A stretch of DNA of 64,000 nt from Anaerocolumna cellulosilytica (GTDB lineage: Bacteria > Bacillota > Clostridia > Lachnospirales > Lachnospiraceae). Below, piece by piece: positions 8,713-19,210 of this stretch. Positions within the stretch are counted from its first letter, which is position 1. The number at the start of each line of letters is the position of its first letter. The position numbers and the translations under genes are program-made. Under the pieces are notes generated by a model. It did no database searches, was not told the origin of the DNA, and was given only the letters and a program-made list of their open reading frames with translations. The stretch lies in contig NZ_AP023367.1 of the NCBI RefSeq assembly GCF_014218335.1, positions 3,163,501-3,227,500 on the forward strand, written 5' to 3'.

Positions 8713-9567
8713 TTATTTTTCCAATTTTTCCTTTACTTCTGTAATAATAAGTACTTCCTCAAGTCTGTCAAAATCCACTGCTGGCGTAAGGTATGCGGTT
8801 TTCGTCAAATTATTGGAATCCATCTTAATATTGCTTACATAGCCAATCAAGATTCCCTGTAAGTATTTGGGACTGATGTGGGAAGTAACAACTTCATAAC
8901 CGTCGTAAACTTCCGCATCCTTGCTAATTAATTCCACACCGATTACACCCTTGCTGTATAATTGCAGATTCCCATTCACTATACAGGAATCCGAGGTTTT
9001 TAAAAACATACCGCTGATATTTCTGGAATCATCAATTATAGAACGAACTGTAGCATAATTCTTTCCAACTTCTTCAACTATTCCCACCAACCCGTCACCT
9101 GCAATAACATTCATATCAACTGCAATCCCGTCTCTGGAGCCTTTATCAATGGTAAATATGTTATATCCATTATTGGGGCCGGCACCAATAACTCTGGCAC
9201 CTACTTTCGGATAATCCGCATACTTTTTATCAAGTTCATACAAATCTCGAAAACGGTCAAGTTCATATTTATCCTGTAACAGAATCTTGTTTTCATGTGA
9301 AATCGTATCTAATTGTTCCTTTAATTCAGCATTTTCTTTTCGCAGTTCATTTAAACTGGTAAATTTGTCAAACTGGGCTGCAATCCCTTTTCCAATTGAA
9401 TTAATCCCGTTCTGCATAGGAGTAACGACATTCCCAAAAACTGTCTTAACCGGCGAAAGCTGCTCTTTGTACAAAAATGATAAAATAATCAACAGAAACA
9501 GTAGTACCGAACATGCAATAAGCAGGTGTTTTGGATTAATATTAAATTTTGTCCGTCTTCTCATCAT
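8713..9567 (-). CDS. mreC: Rod shape-determining protein MreC
   Basis: MreC is a bitopic scaffold linking cytoplasmic MreB to periplasmic-side PBP2/RodA. The protein (about 284 aa from 9567) has a basic N-terminus (MMRRRTKF), one TM segment near residues 15-35 and a coiled coil (about 60-100, LRKENAELKEQLD). A two-lobed beta domain with the VIAGDGLVGIVEEVG and SRNISGMFL motifs follows. The start at 9567 is chosen over 9588 because AAGGG precedes it at close spacing. It lies between mreB and mreD. Confidence 0.92.
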   Translation of the reverse strand: MMRRRTKFNINPKHLLIACSVLLFLLIILSFLYKEQLSPVKTVFGNVVTPMQNGINSIGKGIAAQFDKFTSLNELRKENAELKEQLDTISHENKILLQDKYELDRFRDLYELDKKYADYPKVGARVIGAGPNNGYNIFTIDKGSRDGIAVDMNVIAGDGLVGIVEEVGKNYATVRSIIDDSRNISGMFLKTSDSCIVNGNLQLYSKGVIGVELISKDAEVYDGYEVVTSHISPKYLQGILIGYVSNIKMDSNNLTKTAYLTPAVDFDRLEEVLIITEVKEKLEK

Positions 9568-9688
9568 AACACCCTTTTCATAACACATTTTGTCAAATTT
9601 ATGTTATTGCCACAATTAAAAAGATTGAAAGAATCCATATGTGGTATTCCTTTCTTAAAAATATTTGATTTCAACTTATTGTTCTGTT

Positions 9689-10711
9689 TTAACCGCTGAA
9701 ATTAGTCTGTTTTAACGAATAAGCAAGGGAGGTTAAATTTTTATCCTCTATGATATTGCCCAGACCTTTTACAACTGTATTGGCTGCATCCGAGCTAATA
9801 TTTATTTTTAAACCGGTTTCTCTTTCCAATAGTTTATCCAGTCCTTTTATAGCCGAAGAACCACCGGTAACATATACACCTGAGTCAATAATATCAGAGG
9901 ATATTTCAGGCGGCGTTCTTTCTAAGATGATACGAACTGCATCTACGATAGAGTGCAGGTACTCAAGAATTGATTCATATACCATAGCTGAACTGATTTC
10001 AACTTCTGATGGAAGTCCTGTAACAACATTCCTGCCGTATACTTTAATGCTTTTTTCTTCCGTAGGATAGGCTGTTGCCAGTTCCTTTTTAATAAATTCA
10101 GAAGTTTTATCTCCGATGACAAGTTTGTAATTCTTTTTTACATAGGTTTTAATGGATTCGTCCAGGCGGCTGCCACCGATTGGTATTAGTTTACTGATAA
10201 CAATTCCACCTAAAGACATAATGGAAACTTCTGTAGTATCTGCACCAATATCAACCACCATAACACCCTTTGCATTGGTAACGTCTAATCCGATACCTAC
10301 TGCATCAGCAACCGGCTTCTCAACTATTTTGATATTTTTGGTTTTGGCAGTTGAGGATGCAACCAAATCAAAAAAGGCTCTTTTTTCAACTTCTGTTATG
10401 TCTGTCGGAGTTGCTACAATAATTGCAGACGCAGCAACTTTCTTTCCTTTGTTAACTTTACGAAGCATAAAATTCAGAAGCTCCAGCATATTTGCTATAT
10501 CTGCTATCACACCGTTTTTAACCGGATAGGTTACCTTAATATTAGCTGGTGCCTTCTCATACATTTCAAAAGCTTCATCACCTGCTGCAATTACTTTATT
10601 TCTATTTGCTACGGCAATTATATTCTTTTCATCTAATACAACTCCGTCATTTTTTTGATATATTTTTATGGTACTGGTTCCGAAATCTATTCCATATATC
10701 TTACCTGCCAT
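9689..10711 (-). CDS. mreB: Actin-like cell-shape protein MreB
   Basis: MreB forms membrane-associated filaments that organise lateral wall synthesis. The 340-aa protein has the actin-fold phosphate loops IDFGTSTIKIY (about 7-17) and VVDIGADTTEVSI, and the adenosine motif TGGSSAIKGL near the C-terminus. The GTSTIKI loop resembles the Mbl/MreBH group more than the GTANTL loop of many MreB proteins, but it is the only copy here and heads mreBCD. It follows radC by 26 nt. Confidence 0.93.
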   Translation of the reverse strand: MAGKIYGIDFGTSTIKIYQKNDGVVLDEKNIIAVANRNKVIAAGDEAFEMYEKAPANIKVTYPVKNGVIADIANMLELLNFMLRKVNKGKKVAASAIIVATPTDITEVEKRAFFDLVASSTAKTKNIKIVEKPVADAVGIGLDVTNAKGVMVVDIGADTTEVSIMSLGGIVISKLIPIGGSRLDESIKTYVKKNYKLVIGDKTSEFIKKELATAYPTEEKSIKVYGRNVVTGLPSEVEISSAMVYESILEYLHSIVDAVRIILERTPPEISSDIIDSGVYVTGGSSAIKGLDKLLERETGLKINISSDAANTVVKGLGNIIEDKNLTSLAYSLKQTNFSG

Positions 10712-10737
10712 ACCTGCTGTCTCCTTCCAAACTATAA

Positions 10738-11436
10738 CTACATATAGCCCTGCTCACACAAGCTTATATATTTATTATCACCAATAATAATATGATCCAT
10801 AAGTCTGACCCCAACTAAATTTCCAGCTTCTTTTATCCGTTTCGTAGTTTGGATATCCTCACGGCTGGGTGTCGGGTCACCACTCGGATGATTATGTAAT
10901 AAAATCACATTCACTGCCTCATATTTCAAAGCATTCAAAAAAATTTCCCTCGGCGAAAGCAAGGAACTGCTTACCGTTCCCGATGAAATAATCATATCCT
11001 TTAGAAGATTACTTTTTGAATCCAGCATTACCAAATATACAATTTCTCTGGTTAAATGCCTCATCTGTTCCATATAATAATTAGCAACCGACTCAGGAGT
11101 TATTAACTTTAACTTTCCTTCATTGGTTGCCTTCGCCATACGTTTTGTCAATTCTGCAATACATAGTAATTGGATTGCTTTAACCCTGCCAATCCCCCTT
11201 ATAGAGGTTAATTCTTTCAGGCTGATGTGGTTTAGAACAAGTAGTCCAGGATAAGCCTGAGAAAAGCCTAGTATCCTGGCAGCCAAATCAACAGCACGTT
11301 CCTTTCGGGCACCTGTACGTATAACAACTGCCAGAAGCTCCGCATCGGATAAAGCACCCGGGCCGGACCTTTCACATTTTTCGTAAGGTCTTTCCGACAC
11401 AGGCATTTCTTTCAGGGTATAAAATTTGTCAATCAT
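10738..11436 (-). CDS. radC: RadC/YeeS-type JAB1/MPN protein
   Basis: The 232-aa protein has an N-terminal helix-hairpin-helix-like region (about 60-95, TSIRGIGRVKAIQL) and a C-terminal JAMM metal site with His181, His183 and Asp194 (HNHPSGD followed by SRED). RadC was once thought to act in recombination repair; its true function is uncertain. AGGAGG lies 4-5 nt before the ATG. Placement directly before mreB is the widespread Firmicute arrangement. Confidence 0.93.
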   Translation of the reverse strand: MIDKFYTLKEMPVSERPYEKCERSGPGALSDAELLAVVIRTGARKERAVDLAARILGFSQAYPGLLVLNHISLKELTSIRGIGRVKAIQLLCIAELTKRMAKATNEGKLKLITPESVANYYMEQMRHLTREIVYLVMLDSKSNLLKDMIISSGTVSSSLLSPREIFLNALKYEAVNVILLHNHPSGDPTPSREDIQTTKRIKEAGNLVGVRLMDHIIIGDNKYISLCEQGYM

Positions 11437-11519
11437 ATTTCCTCCTCATTCTTCTCTCTCCAAGAACTTATAGAAGGAAAGGTTCCTTATCTGCGAAAGG
11501 AATCTATTATGCTTCAATG

Positions 11520-11795
11520 CTACAGCTTCCGATATATAATTATGGCTAATATTACACCAAGAATACCTGCAACTGTTATTTTTATAGTCATTCCAAAACT
11601 GATGACCAGAATTCCCAGGTTCAATCGGACCATACCATTGCCATCACCACTGCCAATTCCAAAATCCTGACCATAGTTGAGCCATGATAAAAAAGCTACA
11701 TCCCGGGTCAGGTAGCCGATAAAACCGCCTAATACAACACCGGACAATATTAATAATAATAAAGCCCATGAATTCTTACCGTTTACACCAGCCAT
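11520..11795 (-). CDS. DUF4321 small membrane protein
   Basis: This 91-aa protein has two predicted TM helices separated by a polar loop (about 28-57) that contains a repeated Gly/Asp stretch. It matches the DUF4321 family found upstream of radC/mreB in clostridia. The start at 11795 is set by TGGAGGT 8 nt upstream; the open frame reaches 11840 without another site. No function is established; a cell-envelope role is an inference from its neighbours only. Confidence 0.75.
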   Translation of the reverse strand: MAGVNGKNSWALLLLILSGVVLGGFIGYLTRDVAFLSWLNYGQDFGIGSGDGNGMVRLNLGILVISFGMTIKITVAGILGVILAIIIYRKL

Positions 11796-11940
11796 AAAGC
11801 AGTACCTCCAAAACACAATTTTACTTGTCCATTCTAACATAATTCATCCTATTTGTATACAAAAATAGCATAAAATACCTAACAATACTAACAATGATAG
11901 TAATTTTGCCAAGTTTCCAAAATAATGTTGTAAAAGACGT

Positions 11941-13257
11941 TTAAGCTATGGTTATAATTCCTGCTTCATGAAGCTTTTGTACTGACATCATGATACCAAA
12001 TTTTGCATGATACCAAGTTAAACCACCTTGAAAATACACTGCATAAGGCGGTTCAACAGGAGCATCTGCACTTAATTCTATAGACGCCCCTTGGACAAAT
12101 GCACCTGCCGCCATTATAACATCCGAATGGTAACCTGGCATTGCCCACGGTTCCGGTATTACATAACTATCTACCGGTGCTGCCGCCTGTATTCCTCTGC
12201 AAAAAGCAATGACACCGTCTGCGCTGCCCAGAGTAACAGCCTGAATTATATCATGTCTGGATTCTGTTCCATTTGGCACTACAGGAAATCCTAATTTTTC
12301 ATATATGTTAGCTGCAAAAATAGCTCCTTTTAAGGCACTGGAAACAACGACTGGTGCAAGAAATAGCCCCTGATAAAGCAGACTGTTAATTCCAAGGGTT
12401 GCTCCAACCTCTTTTCCAAGTCCCGGTGCCGTAAGGCGAAAGGCTGCATTATCTACATAAACTTCCTTACCTACTATATATCCACCAATTGGTGCCAGTC
12501 CGCCACCCGGATTCTTTATTAAAGAGCCTACACATAAATCAGCTCCAACCTCTGTAGGTTCAATCGTCTCAACAAATTCTCCATAACAGTTATCAACCAT
12601 ACATATAACATCTGGCTTTATTTTCTTAACGAAGGCAATTAATTCTCCGATGCGCTCTACTGATAAGGTCGGTCTGGTATCATAACCTTTGGAGCGCTGA
12701 ATCGTTACCAGTCTTGTTCTGGAATTCACAGCTTTTTCTATTCCTGCATAATCAAAACCGCCATCCTCTAATAAATCCACCTGAGCGTAGGTCACTCCAA
12801 ATTCTGCAAGAGAACCTGTTAGTTTCCCATCCTTTTCTTCACTTTTTTGTTCTCCAATACCTATAACCCCTTCTAACGTATCATAGGGTTTTCCCACGGG
12901 TGACAAGATTTCATCACCCGGACGAAGATTGCCAGAAAGTGCCGTACTTAAAGCATGGGTGCCACTGATTAACTGAGGCCTCACTAAAGCTGATTCTGCA
13001 TGAAATACAGATGCATAAACCTTCTCCAAAGTATCTCTTCCTAAATCATTGTAACCATATCCGGTAGTAGCAGCAAAATGAATATCACTAACCTGATTCT
13101 CTTGCATTGCTCTTAAAACCTTTAACTGGTTGTACTCTGCTACCTTATCTATTTCATAGAACCGGGAAGCCAGCCTATCTTCTATACTGTTACAATATGC
13201 AAATACACTAGCACTAATTTTTAATTCCTTATATATCTTAAGTAACTGATTATCCAT
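11941..13257 (-). CDS. PLP-dependent methionine gamma-lyase family protein (YnbB / aluminium resistance family)
   Basis: The 438-aa sequence is a fold-type I PLP enzyme of the Met_gamma_lyase family often annotated as aluminium resistance protein. Key sites are VDNCYGEF (Asp222, pyridine nitrogen partner) and VGSLIKNPGGG with Lys248 as the likely Schiff-base lysine. An SGTHAL phosphate-binding segment lies near residue 99. The physiological reaction is not established. It is the YnbB homologue that sits next to miaA/hfq in many Firmicutes, as here. Confidence 0.88.
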   Translation of the reverse strand: MDNQLLKIYKELKISASVFAYCNSIEDRLASRFYEIDKVAEYNQLKVLRAMQENQVSDIHFAATTGYGYNDLGRDTLEKVYASVFHAESALVRPQLISGTHALSTALSGNLRPGDEILSPVGKPYDTLEGVIGIGEQKSEEKDGKLTGSLAEFGVTYAQVDLLEDGGFDYAGIEKAVNSRTRLVTIQRSKGYDTRPTLSVERIGELIAFVKKIKPDVICMVDNCYGEFVETIEPTEVGADLCVGSLIKNPGGGLAPIGGYIVGKEVYVDNAAFRLTAPGLGKEVGATLGINSLLYQGLFLAPVVVSSALKGAIFAANIYEKLGFPVVPNGTESRHDIIQAVTLGSADGVIAFCRGIQAAAPVDSYVIPEPWAMPGYHSDVIMAAGAFVQGASIELSADAPVEPPYAVYFQGGLTWYHAKFGIMMSVQKLHEAGIITIA

Positions 13258-13350
13258 ATCTGTCCTTTCATTACCAAAGTTAATGGATTTTGGTTTTATT
13301 TCTATCTTAAATAACGCCCATTGTATATCACAAGCCCGGTTATGATACTG

Positions 13351-14307
13351 CTATCCAATCTCTTTTTTCTTTAGTTCTGACAACAATGCCTCTAATACAA
13401 GGTCTTCTTTATCCCCGTATTCATTCTTTTGTATCCAGTTGACTTCTTTTTCCCTTCGAAACCAGGTAAGCTGACGCTTGGCGAAATGTCTGGTATCTCT
13501 TTTTAGCAAATAAACTGCTTCTTCTAAAGTACAATTTCCTTGAAGATACTCTATTATTTCCTTATATCCAAGTCCCTGCATGGAAACCATTTCTTTTGTG
13601 CAGCCATTCTTTAGTAAACGTTTCACTTCTTCAACCAGACCCTGCTCAAGCATTATATCGATTCTTTTGTTAATCCGTTCATATAAAACATCTCTGTCGT
13701 TGTTTAACACAAAATAACAAAAGCGATAGGGTGAAACCTTGCTCCGTTGTTCTTCATTATGCTCTGAAATCCTGTTTCCGGTTTGTTCAAAATATTCCAG
13801 AGCACGGATTACACGTTTTACATTGTTTGGATGAATTGCTTCTGCTGCTGCGGGGTCTGCTTCTTTTAATTTTTCATGAAGATATACACTTCCCATTTCT
13901 TTAGCTACTTCCTCTAACTTGACCCGGTATACCGTATCTTCGCCATTTTCTTCAAAATGTATGCCATACAATACAGCTTGGATATAAAAACCCGTACCAC
14001 CAACAATGATTGGTACCTTTCCTTTTTCATATATCTCCTCCATAGCCTGTAAGGAATATTCTTTAAATTTAACAACATTAAATTCTTCTTGGGGCTCTAA
14101 TATATCAATCAGGTAATGAGGGATTCCACCCATTTCTTCTTTTTTTATCTTTGCTGTTCCGATATCCATTTGCTTATATACCTGCATAGAATCCGCAGAA
14201 ATAATCTCTCCGTTCACTGCTTTTGCCAGTTTTACGGAAAGTTCGGTTTTGCCCACTGCTGTAGGTCCGGTCAGTATTACTAAAGGCTTTTTGTTTATAT
14301 CATCCAA
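13351..14307 (-). CDS. miaA: tRNA dimethylallyltransferase
   Basis: MiaA transfers a dimethylallyl group to A37 of tRNAs reading UNN codons. The 318-aa protein has the P-loop GPTAVGKT (14-21), the DSMQVY motif (about 39-44), the IGTAK and GGTGFYIQA motifs, and a C-terminal QLTWFRREKEVNW segment. It starts 19 nt after mutL ends, so it is probably cotranscribed with mutSL. Confidence 0.95.
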   Translation of the reverse strand: MDDINKKPLVILTGPTAVGKTELSVKLAKAVNGEIISADSMQVYKQMDIGTAKIKKEEMGGIPHYLIDILEPQEEFNVVKFKEYSLQAMEEIYEKGKVPIIVGGTGFYIQAVLYGIHFEENGEDTVYRVKLEEVAKEMGSVYLHEKLKEADPAAAEAIHPNNVKRVIRALEYFEQTGNRISEHNEEQRSKVSPYRFCYFVLNNDRDVLYERINKRIDIMLEQGLVEEVKRLLKNGCTKEMVSMQGLGYKEIIEYLQGNCTLEEAVYLLKRDTRHFAKRQLTWFRREKEVNWIQKNEYGDKEDLVLEALLSELKKKEIG

Positions 14308-14325
14308 TGCCGTTACCTCTTATCT

Positions 14326-16449
14326 TTAAACAATACGCTTAAATTTCTTTTCTATTTCATATTTACTCATGGAAATAATAACCGGTCTGCCGTGAGGACA
14401 GTTATACGGGTTTTCCAGAGTAAGCAGCTGCTCAATTAACGCTCTCGCTTCTTCATGGGATAAACGATGATTTCCTTTTACCGCTGCCTTACAGGACATG
14501 GAAGCGATTTTCTCCAGTATCATTTCAGGCGTTTCATTATATACCTCATCTACTAATCCGTCAATAAGTTCAATTAATATTTCATATTGCACCAACCCAA
14601 ACAAGTCACTTGGTACGGAGCGTACGGCATATTCTTTTCCACCGAACTCTTCAAATTCAAACCCTAGGTTATGAAGTGATTCCATATGTTTTTTCAGTGC
14701 CTCTTCTTCCCTAAGACTTAACGTTAATATAATAGGAGGTTCCAGTAGCTGGGAAGTATATTTTTTGTCACGAAGAGACTTCATAATACGCTCATATAAT
14801 ACCTTCTCATGAGCAGCATGCTGATCAATTAAAAACATCTTATCTCCAAATTGAACAATCCAATAGGTGTTAAAGATCTGTCCGATAATTTCATGACTTT
14901 TCATTGCCTCAACAGAAATAAATGCCAGTTGTTCAGCCTTCTGTGTATCAATAGCATTTGTATTCTGAACAGCCGAAGGTACCACTTCTTTTATAACTTC
15001 CTCTGTATATTTTTGTTCTGAAACCTTATGGTCAATTTTTTCCACCCCTTCATCAGGGGTCTGTAAAACTACACTCTTCTGTTGTACATTTTTTATTTCT
15101 TCTTGTAAAAGAAAAGGTGCCGATTGTACTACTTCGTTCAAATAGCCGATTTCGGTTGTCTTAACCTGTTCTTTTTCTTCTCTAGTTAGCAAAGCCAGAC
15201 TATCATCCATATTTCCACCGTAAGAGTCCTTCCGTTGTTGCCATTCATAAGGATTTCTTATTATAGCGGAAGTCTTTCCATTGTTCACATAAGGCTTTTG
15301 CGCGGTTCCAACGTGATTGTCGTTTGAAATGTCTTGTTTCACATGGTTGTTAGAGACATTGTTGTTGAATTTTCTTCGATTTTCTTCAAATGGCTCCGGT
15401 ACTTTCGTTACTTCTTTCTTTTCTTCCTTCTCCTTAGTCAGTGTCACTGCCGGTATTAACTCTCTGCCTTCAAGAGCATTTTTTAAGGTATGGTATATAA
15501 GCTGGTATAGCTCTTCCCCATTTTTAAACCGGATTTCTAACTTAGCCGGATGTACATTCACATCAATAAGCTGGGTGTCAATACGGATATGGACAGAAGT
15601 AAATGGATATCTATGAAGCATAATATAAGGTCTATAAGCTTCTTCAATCGCTTTACTGATTAGCGGACTTTTTATATATCTTCCATTAATAAAATAATTC
15701 TCATAATTACGATTCCCTCTTGAAACAATGGGCTTTGCAATATAGCCTACCATTTCTGTCTGTCCGCTTTTGCCCGTTATCTCCAGCAGATGACTGGTAA
15801 CATCTCTTCCATAGACATTATAGATTATGTCCTTTAAATTATTATTACCGGAGGTATGCAGTTTAATCTGTCCGTTATTAATGAACTTAAAAGCAATTCC
15901 CGGATGGGACACAGCAAGCCTCTCCATAAGGTCACTGATATAACCTGCTTCTGTAACAGGGGATTTTAAAAATTTTCTTCTAGCAGGTGTGTTATAAAAT
16001 AAGTTTCTCACAATAAAAGTAGTACCGTCAGGACAACCAATGTGCTCTAGACTTTTTTCGTCTCCGCCTGCAATCTGATAACGAATCCCGGTAAAGGTAC
16101 CACTTGTTTTAGTTACCAGTTCCACTTGGGAAACGGCGGCGATACTGCTTAAAGCTTCACCTCTGAATCCCAAACTAGAGACTTTTAACAAATCCTCTGC
16201 CGTTCGGATTTTGCTGGTGGAATGACGTAAGAATACGTATGGCATATCTTCTTCATCAATCCCTGAACCATTGTCTGTAATACGGATTAAACTCATTCCG
16301 CCTTCCTTTATTTCAACAGTTATAGCATTAGAGCCTGCATCTATGGAATTTTCCACCAACTCTTTCACTACGGCAGCCGGACGTTCAATTACTTCACCTG
16401 CGGCTATCTGATTTATAGTATGTTCATCCAATACGGTTATCTTAGACAT
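14326..16449 (-). CDS. mutL: DNA mismatch repair protein MutL (endonuclease type)
   Basis: This 707-aa protein couples MutS mismatch recognition to strand incision. The N-terminal GHKL ATPase has EVIERPAAVVKELVENSIDAG and DNGSGI, and FRGEAL follows. A poorly conserved linker spans about residues 345-510. The C-terminal domain holds the DQHA-x2-E-x4-E metal site (about 540-552) and the CPHGRP motif near residue 685. These are hallmarks of the MutH-independent, nicking MutL of most bacteria. It starts 20 nt after mutS ends. Confidence 0.95.
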   Translation of the reverse strand: MSKITVLDEHTINQIAAGEVIERPAAVVKELVENSIDAGSNAITVEIKEGGMSLIRITDNGSGIDEEDMPYVFLRHSTSKIRTAEDLLKVSSLGFRGEALSSIAAVSQVELVTKTSGTFTGIRYQIAGGDEKSLEHIGCPDGTTFIVRNLFYNTPARRKFLKSPVTEAGYISDLMERLAVSHPGIAFKFINNGQIKLHTSGNNNLKDIIYNVYGRDVTSHLLEITGKSGQTEMVGYIAKPIVSRGNRNYENYFINGRYIKSPLISKAIEEAYRPYIMLHRYPFTSVHIRIDTQLIDVNVHPAKLEIRFKNGEELYQLIYHTLKNALEGRELIPAVTLTKEKEEKKEVTKVPEPFEENRRKFNNNVSNNHVKQDISNDNHVGTAQKPYVNNGKTSAIIRNPYEWQQRKDSYGGNMDDSLALLTREEKEQVKTTEIGYLNEVVQSAPFLLQEEIKNVQQKSVVLQTPDEGVEKIDHKVSEQKYTEEVIKEVVPSAVQNTNAIDTQKAEQLAFISVEAMKSHEIIGQIFNTYWIVQFGDKMFLIDQHAAHEKVLYERIMKSLRDKKYTSQLLEPPIILTLSLREEEALKKHMESLHNLGFEFEEFGGKEYAVRSVPSDLFGLVQYEILIELIDGLVDEVYNETPEMILEKIASMSCKAAVKGNHRLSHEEARALIEQLLTLENPYNCPHGRPVIISMSKYEIEKKFKRIV

Positions 16450-16469
16450 GGTTCACCTCCTGGTATCTT

Positions 16470-19157
16470 CTACCTGTTTCTAACTTTTTGTTGCAACTGG
16501 TACAAACGATTCATAGCTTCCATAGGTGTTAAACTATTAAGATCCAGTTCCCTGATTTCAGTCATAATATCATCTCCGGAGTTATAATCGAATAAGGACA
16601 TCTGGTCAGGAATGTCACTCTGTCTTTTCTTAGACTTATAAGTACCTTCTTCTGTTGCTGCCGCCTCCTTAAGAGCACTGCTATCAGCCTCTTCTGACCT
16701 TCCTGTTTTTATAGCTTTTGCCTTTTCAGCAATGTCATTTTCACTTAATTCGTCAACAATTTCTTTTGCCCGCTTTAAAACTCCTTCTGGTACCCCGGCT
16801 AATCTTGCCACCTGAATACCATAACTCTTATCAGCCCCACCTTTGATGATTTTGCGAAGAAAAATAATATCCTCTCCATTTTCTTTCACCGCGATACAAT
16901 AATTATTTACACTGTCAAGTTTACCTTCTAATTCTGTTAATTCATGATAATGGGTGGCAAAAAGCGTTTTAGCACCTAAAAGTTTCGGATTACTAATGTG
17001 TTCTACTACTGCCCAGGCAATACTTAACCCATCGAAGGTACTGGTGCCCCTGCCGATTTCATCCAGAATCAGAAGACTGTTTTTTGTAGCATTTCTTAAT
17101 ATATTTGCCACCTCAGTCATCTCCACCATGAAAGTACTCTGACCGGAAGCTAAATCATCAGAAGCACCCACTCTGGTAAATATCCTGTCTACAATGCCTA
17201 TATTGCCGTAGCCGGCAGGAATAAAACTGCCTATCTGTGCCATAAGAACAATCAATGCCGTCTGGCGCATATAAGTTGATTTACCTGCCATGTTAGGACC
17301 GGTTATAATAGATACCCTCTTATCCTTATTGTTTAGATAGGTATCATTTGTTACAAACATATCATTGGATATCATTTGCTCTACAACCGGGTGCCTGCCG
17401 TCCTTAATGTCCACAATCCCTTCTTCATTCATATCCGGTCGGGTGTAATTATTCCTCTCTGCAACAAAAGCAAGGGAAGTAAATACATCAATCTTTGCAA
17501 TCGCCTTGGCAGTCTGCTGAATTCTGCCTACCTCTCCGGCAATGGTATCCCTTATCACACAAAACAGTTCATATTCTAAAGAAAAAAGCTTGTCCTCCGC
17601 ACCAAGGATTACGTCTTCAAGCTCTTTTAATTCTGTAGTGGTGTAACGTTCTGCGTTAGCCAGCGTCTGCTTTCTAATCCAGTTTTCCGGAACCAGATTT
17701 TTATAAGAGTTCGTAACCTCCAGATAGTAACCAAATACTTTATTGAATTTTATCTTAAGGTTTTTAATTCCGGTCTTTTCTTTTTCTTTCGTCTCCAGTT
17801 CTGCCAGCCAATTCTTTCCCTCTGTCTTAGCTTTGCGCAGACGGTCTATTTCTTCCTGATAACCATCCTTTATAATCCCTCCTTCTTTAACCGCCAAAGG
17901 AGGTTCCTCAACAATTGACTTCTCAATTAATTCATACAAATCCTCTAAAGGATCCAGTTCTGTCTGTATACTGGTTAATAAGCCACTAGAAGTGTCCGTT
18001 AACAAGTTTTTAATATGAGGAATCATGTACAGAGAAGACTTAAAAGCAATTAAATCTCTGGGATTGGCACTTTTATAACTGATTCTGCCAACCAGACGCT
18101 CCAAATCATAAACGGGGTTTAAGTACTCTCTAATTTCTTCTCTCGTAATAACAACCCCGTTAAGTTCCTCTATTGCATCCAGTCTTGCGTTAATCTCTTC
18201 TTTATGTATTAAAGGCTGCTCAACATAGCTTCTTAATAGCCTTGCACCCATAGCTGTTTTTGTCTTATCCAAAACCCACAGCAGAGAACCTCTTTTTTGC
18301 TTCTCCCTTAAAGTCTCAACCAGCTCTAAGTTTCTTCTGGTAGAACTATCAAGCAACATGTAAGAACTTGTAATATAGGGAGTCAGCCTGGTCAAATGGG
18401 TTAGTGAATTTTTCTGGGTTTCATATAAGTACTGTAATACCGCACCGGCTGCAATCGTCCCAATGGTATAATCTTTAAGTCCAAGGCCTGTCAGGGCAGA
18501 TACGTTAAAATGGCTCTTTATCTTAGCAATACACGATTCATCATCAAAATACCAGGGCTCTAAATCAGATACCGTTATCATAAGACGGTTTTTTAAGTCC
18601 TCTATATCTACTCCGCTTACCATAAAAGTACTGTTGCAGATAATTTCAGAGGGATTAAATTTATTGATCTCATCCAATAGTTTTCTCTCTGTATCAACCT
18701 CTGTTACTAGAAAATCCCCAGTTGTAATATCTACAGTCGCAATTCCGTATGCATTTACGGTATGTACAATCCCCATTAAGAAATTATTTTTCGTTTCGTC
18801 CAGAGCCTGGGGACTTAAATTCGTTCCCGGTGTAACAATCCGTATAACTTCCCGGCGTACAATTCCCTTGGCTGCTTTCGGATCCTCCACCTGTTCACAT
18901 ATTGCAACTCTATAGCCCTTGCTGATTAGCTTGCTTAAATAACCCTCCACTGCATGGTATGGCACACCACACATGGGAGCACGCTCCTCCTGGCCATAAT
19001 TCTTTCCGGTCAGTGTGATTTCAAGTTCCTTGGTACAAACAAGTGCATCTTCAAAGAACATTTCATAAAAATCTCCCAACCGGTAAAACAGGATACAATC
19101 CTTATACTGGCTTTTTATTTCCATGTATTGTTGCATCATTGGTGTTAATTCTGCCAT
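16470..19157 (-). CDS. mutS: DNA mismatch recognition protein MutS
   Basis: MutS binds mispairs and small loops and signals through ATP. The protein (895 aa from 19157) has the mismatch wedge motif FYEMF in domain I. The ATPase carries GPNMAGKST (about residue 620), the LDEIGRGTST Walker B and the ATHYHELTELE motif. The C-terminus has a tail for tetramerisation (MSLFDYN, then MEAMNRLYQLQQ). The start at 19157 is preferred because GGAAGG lies 10 nt upstream; the frame extends to 19187 with no site. It heads the mutS-mutL-miaA block. Confidence 0.95.
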   Translation of the reverse strand: MAELTPMMQQYMEIKSQYKDCILFYRLGDFYEMFFEDALVCTKELEITLTGKNYGQEERAPMCGVPYHAVEGYLSKLISKGYRVAICEQVEDPKAAKGIVRREVIRIVTPGTNLSPQALDETKNNFLMGIVHTVNAYGIATVDITTGDFLVTEVDTERKLLDEINKFNPSEIICNSTFMVSGVDIEDLKNRLMITVSDLEPWYFDDESCIAKIKSHFNVSALTGLGLKDYTIGTIAAGAVLQYLYETQKNSLTHLTRLTPYITSSYMLLDSSTRRNLELVETLREKQKRGSLLWVLDKTKTAMGARLLRSYVEQPLIHKEEINARLDAIEELNGVVITREEIREYLNPVYDLERLVGRISYKSANPRDLIAFKSSLYMIPHIKNLLTDTSSGLLTSIQTELDPLEDLYELIEKSIVEEPPLAVKEGGIIKDGYQEEIDRLRKAKTEGKNWLAELETKEKEKTGIKNLKIKFNKVFGYYLEVTNSYKNLVPENWIRKQTLANAERYTTTELKELEDVILGAEDKLFSLEYELFCVIRDTIAGEVGRIQQTAKAIAKIDVFTSLAFVAERNNYTRPDMNEEGIVDIKDGRHPVVEQMISNDMFVTNDTYLNNKDKRVSIITGPNMAGKSTYMRQTALIVLMAQIGSFIPAGYGNIGIVDRIFTRVGASDDLASGQSTFMVEMTEVANILRNATKNSLLILDEIGRGTSTFDGLSIAWAVVEHISNPKLLGAKTLFATHYHELTELEGKLDSVNNYCIAVKENGEDIIFLRKIIKGGADKSYGIQVARLAGVPEGVLKRAKEIVDELSENDIAEKAKAIKTGRSEEADSSALKEAAATEEGTYKSKKRQSDIPDQMSLFDYNSGDDIMTEIRELDLNSLTPMEAMNRLYQLQQKVRNR

Positions 19158-19210
19158 TCTTTTCATTCCTTCCGTATTTTCCTTCATTACTGAATGAATA
19201 CAGTTAATTT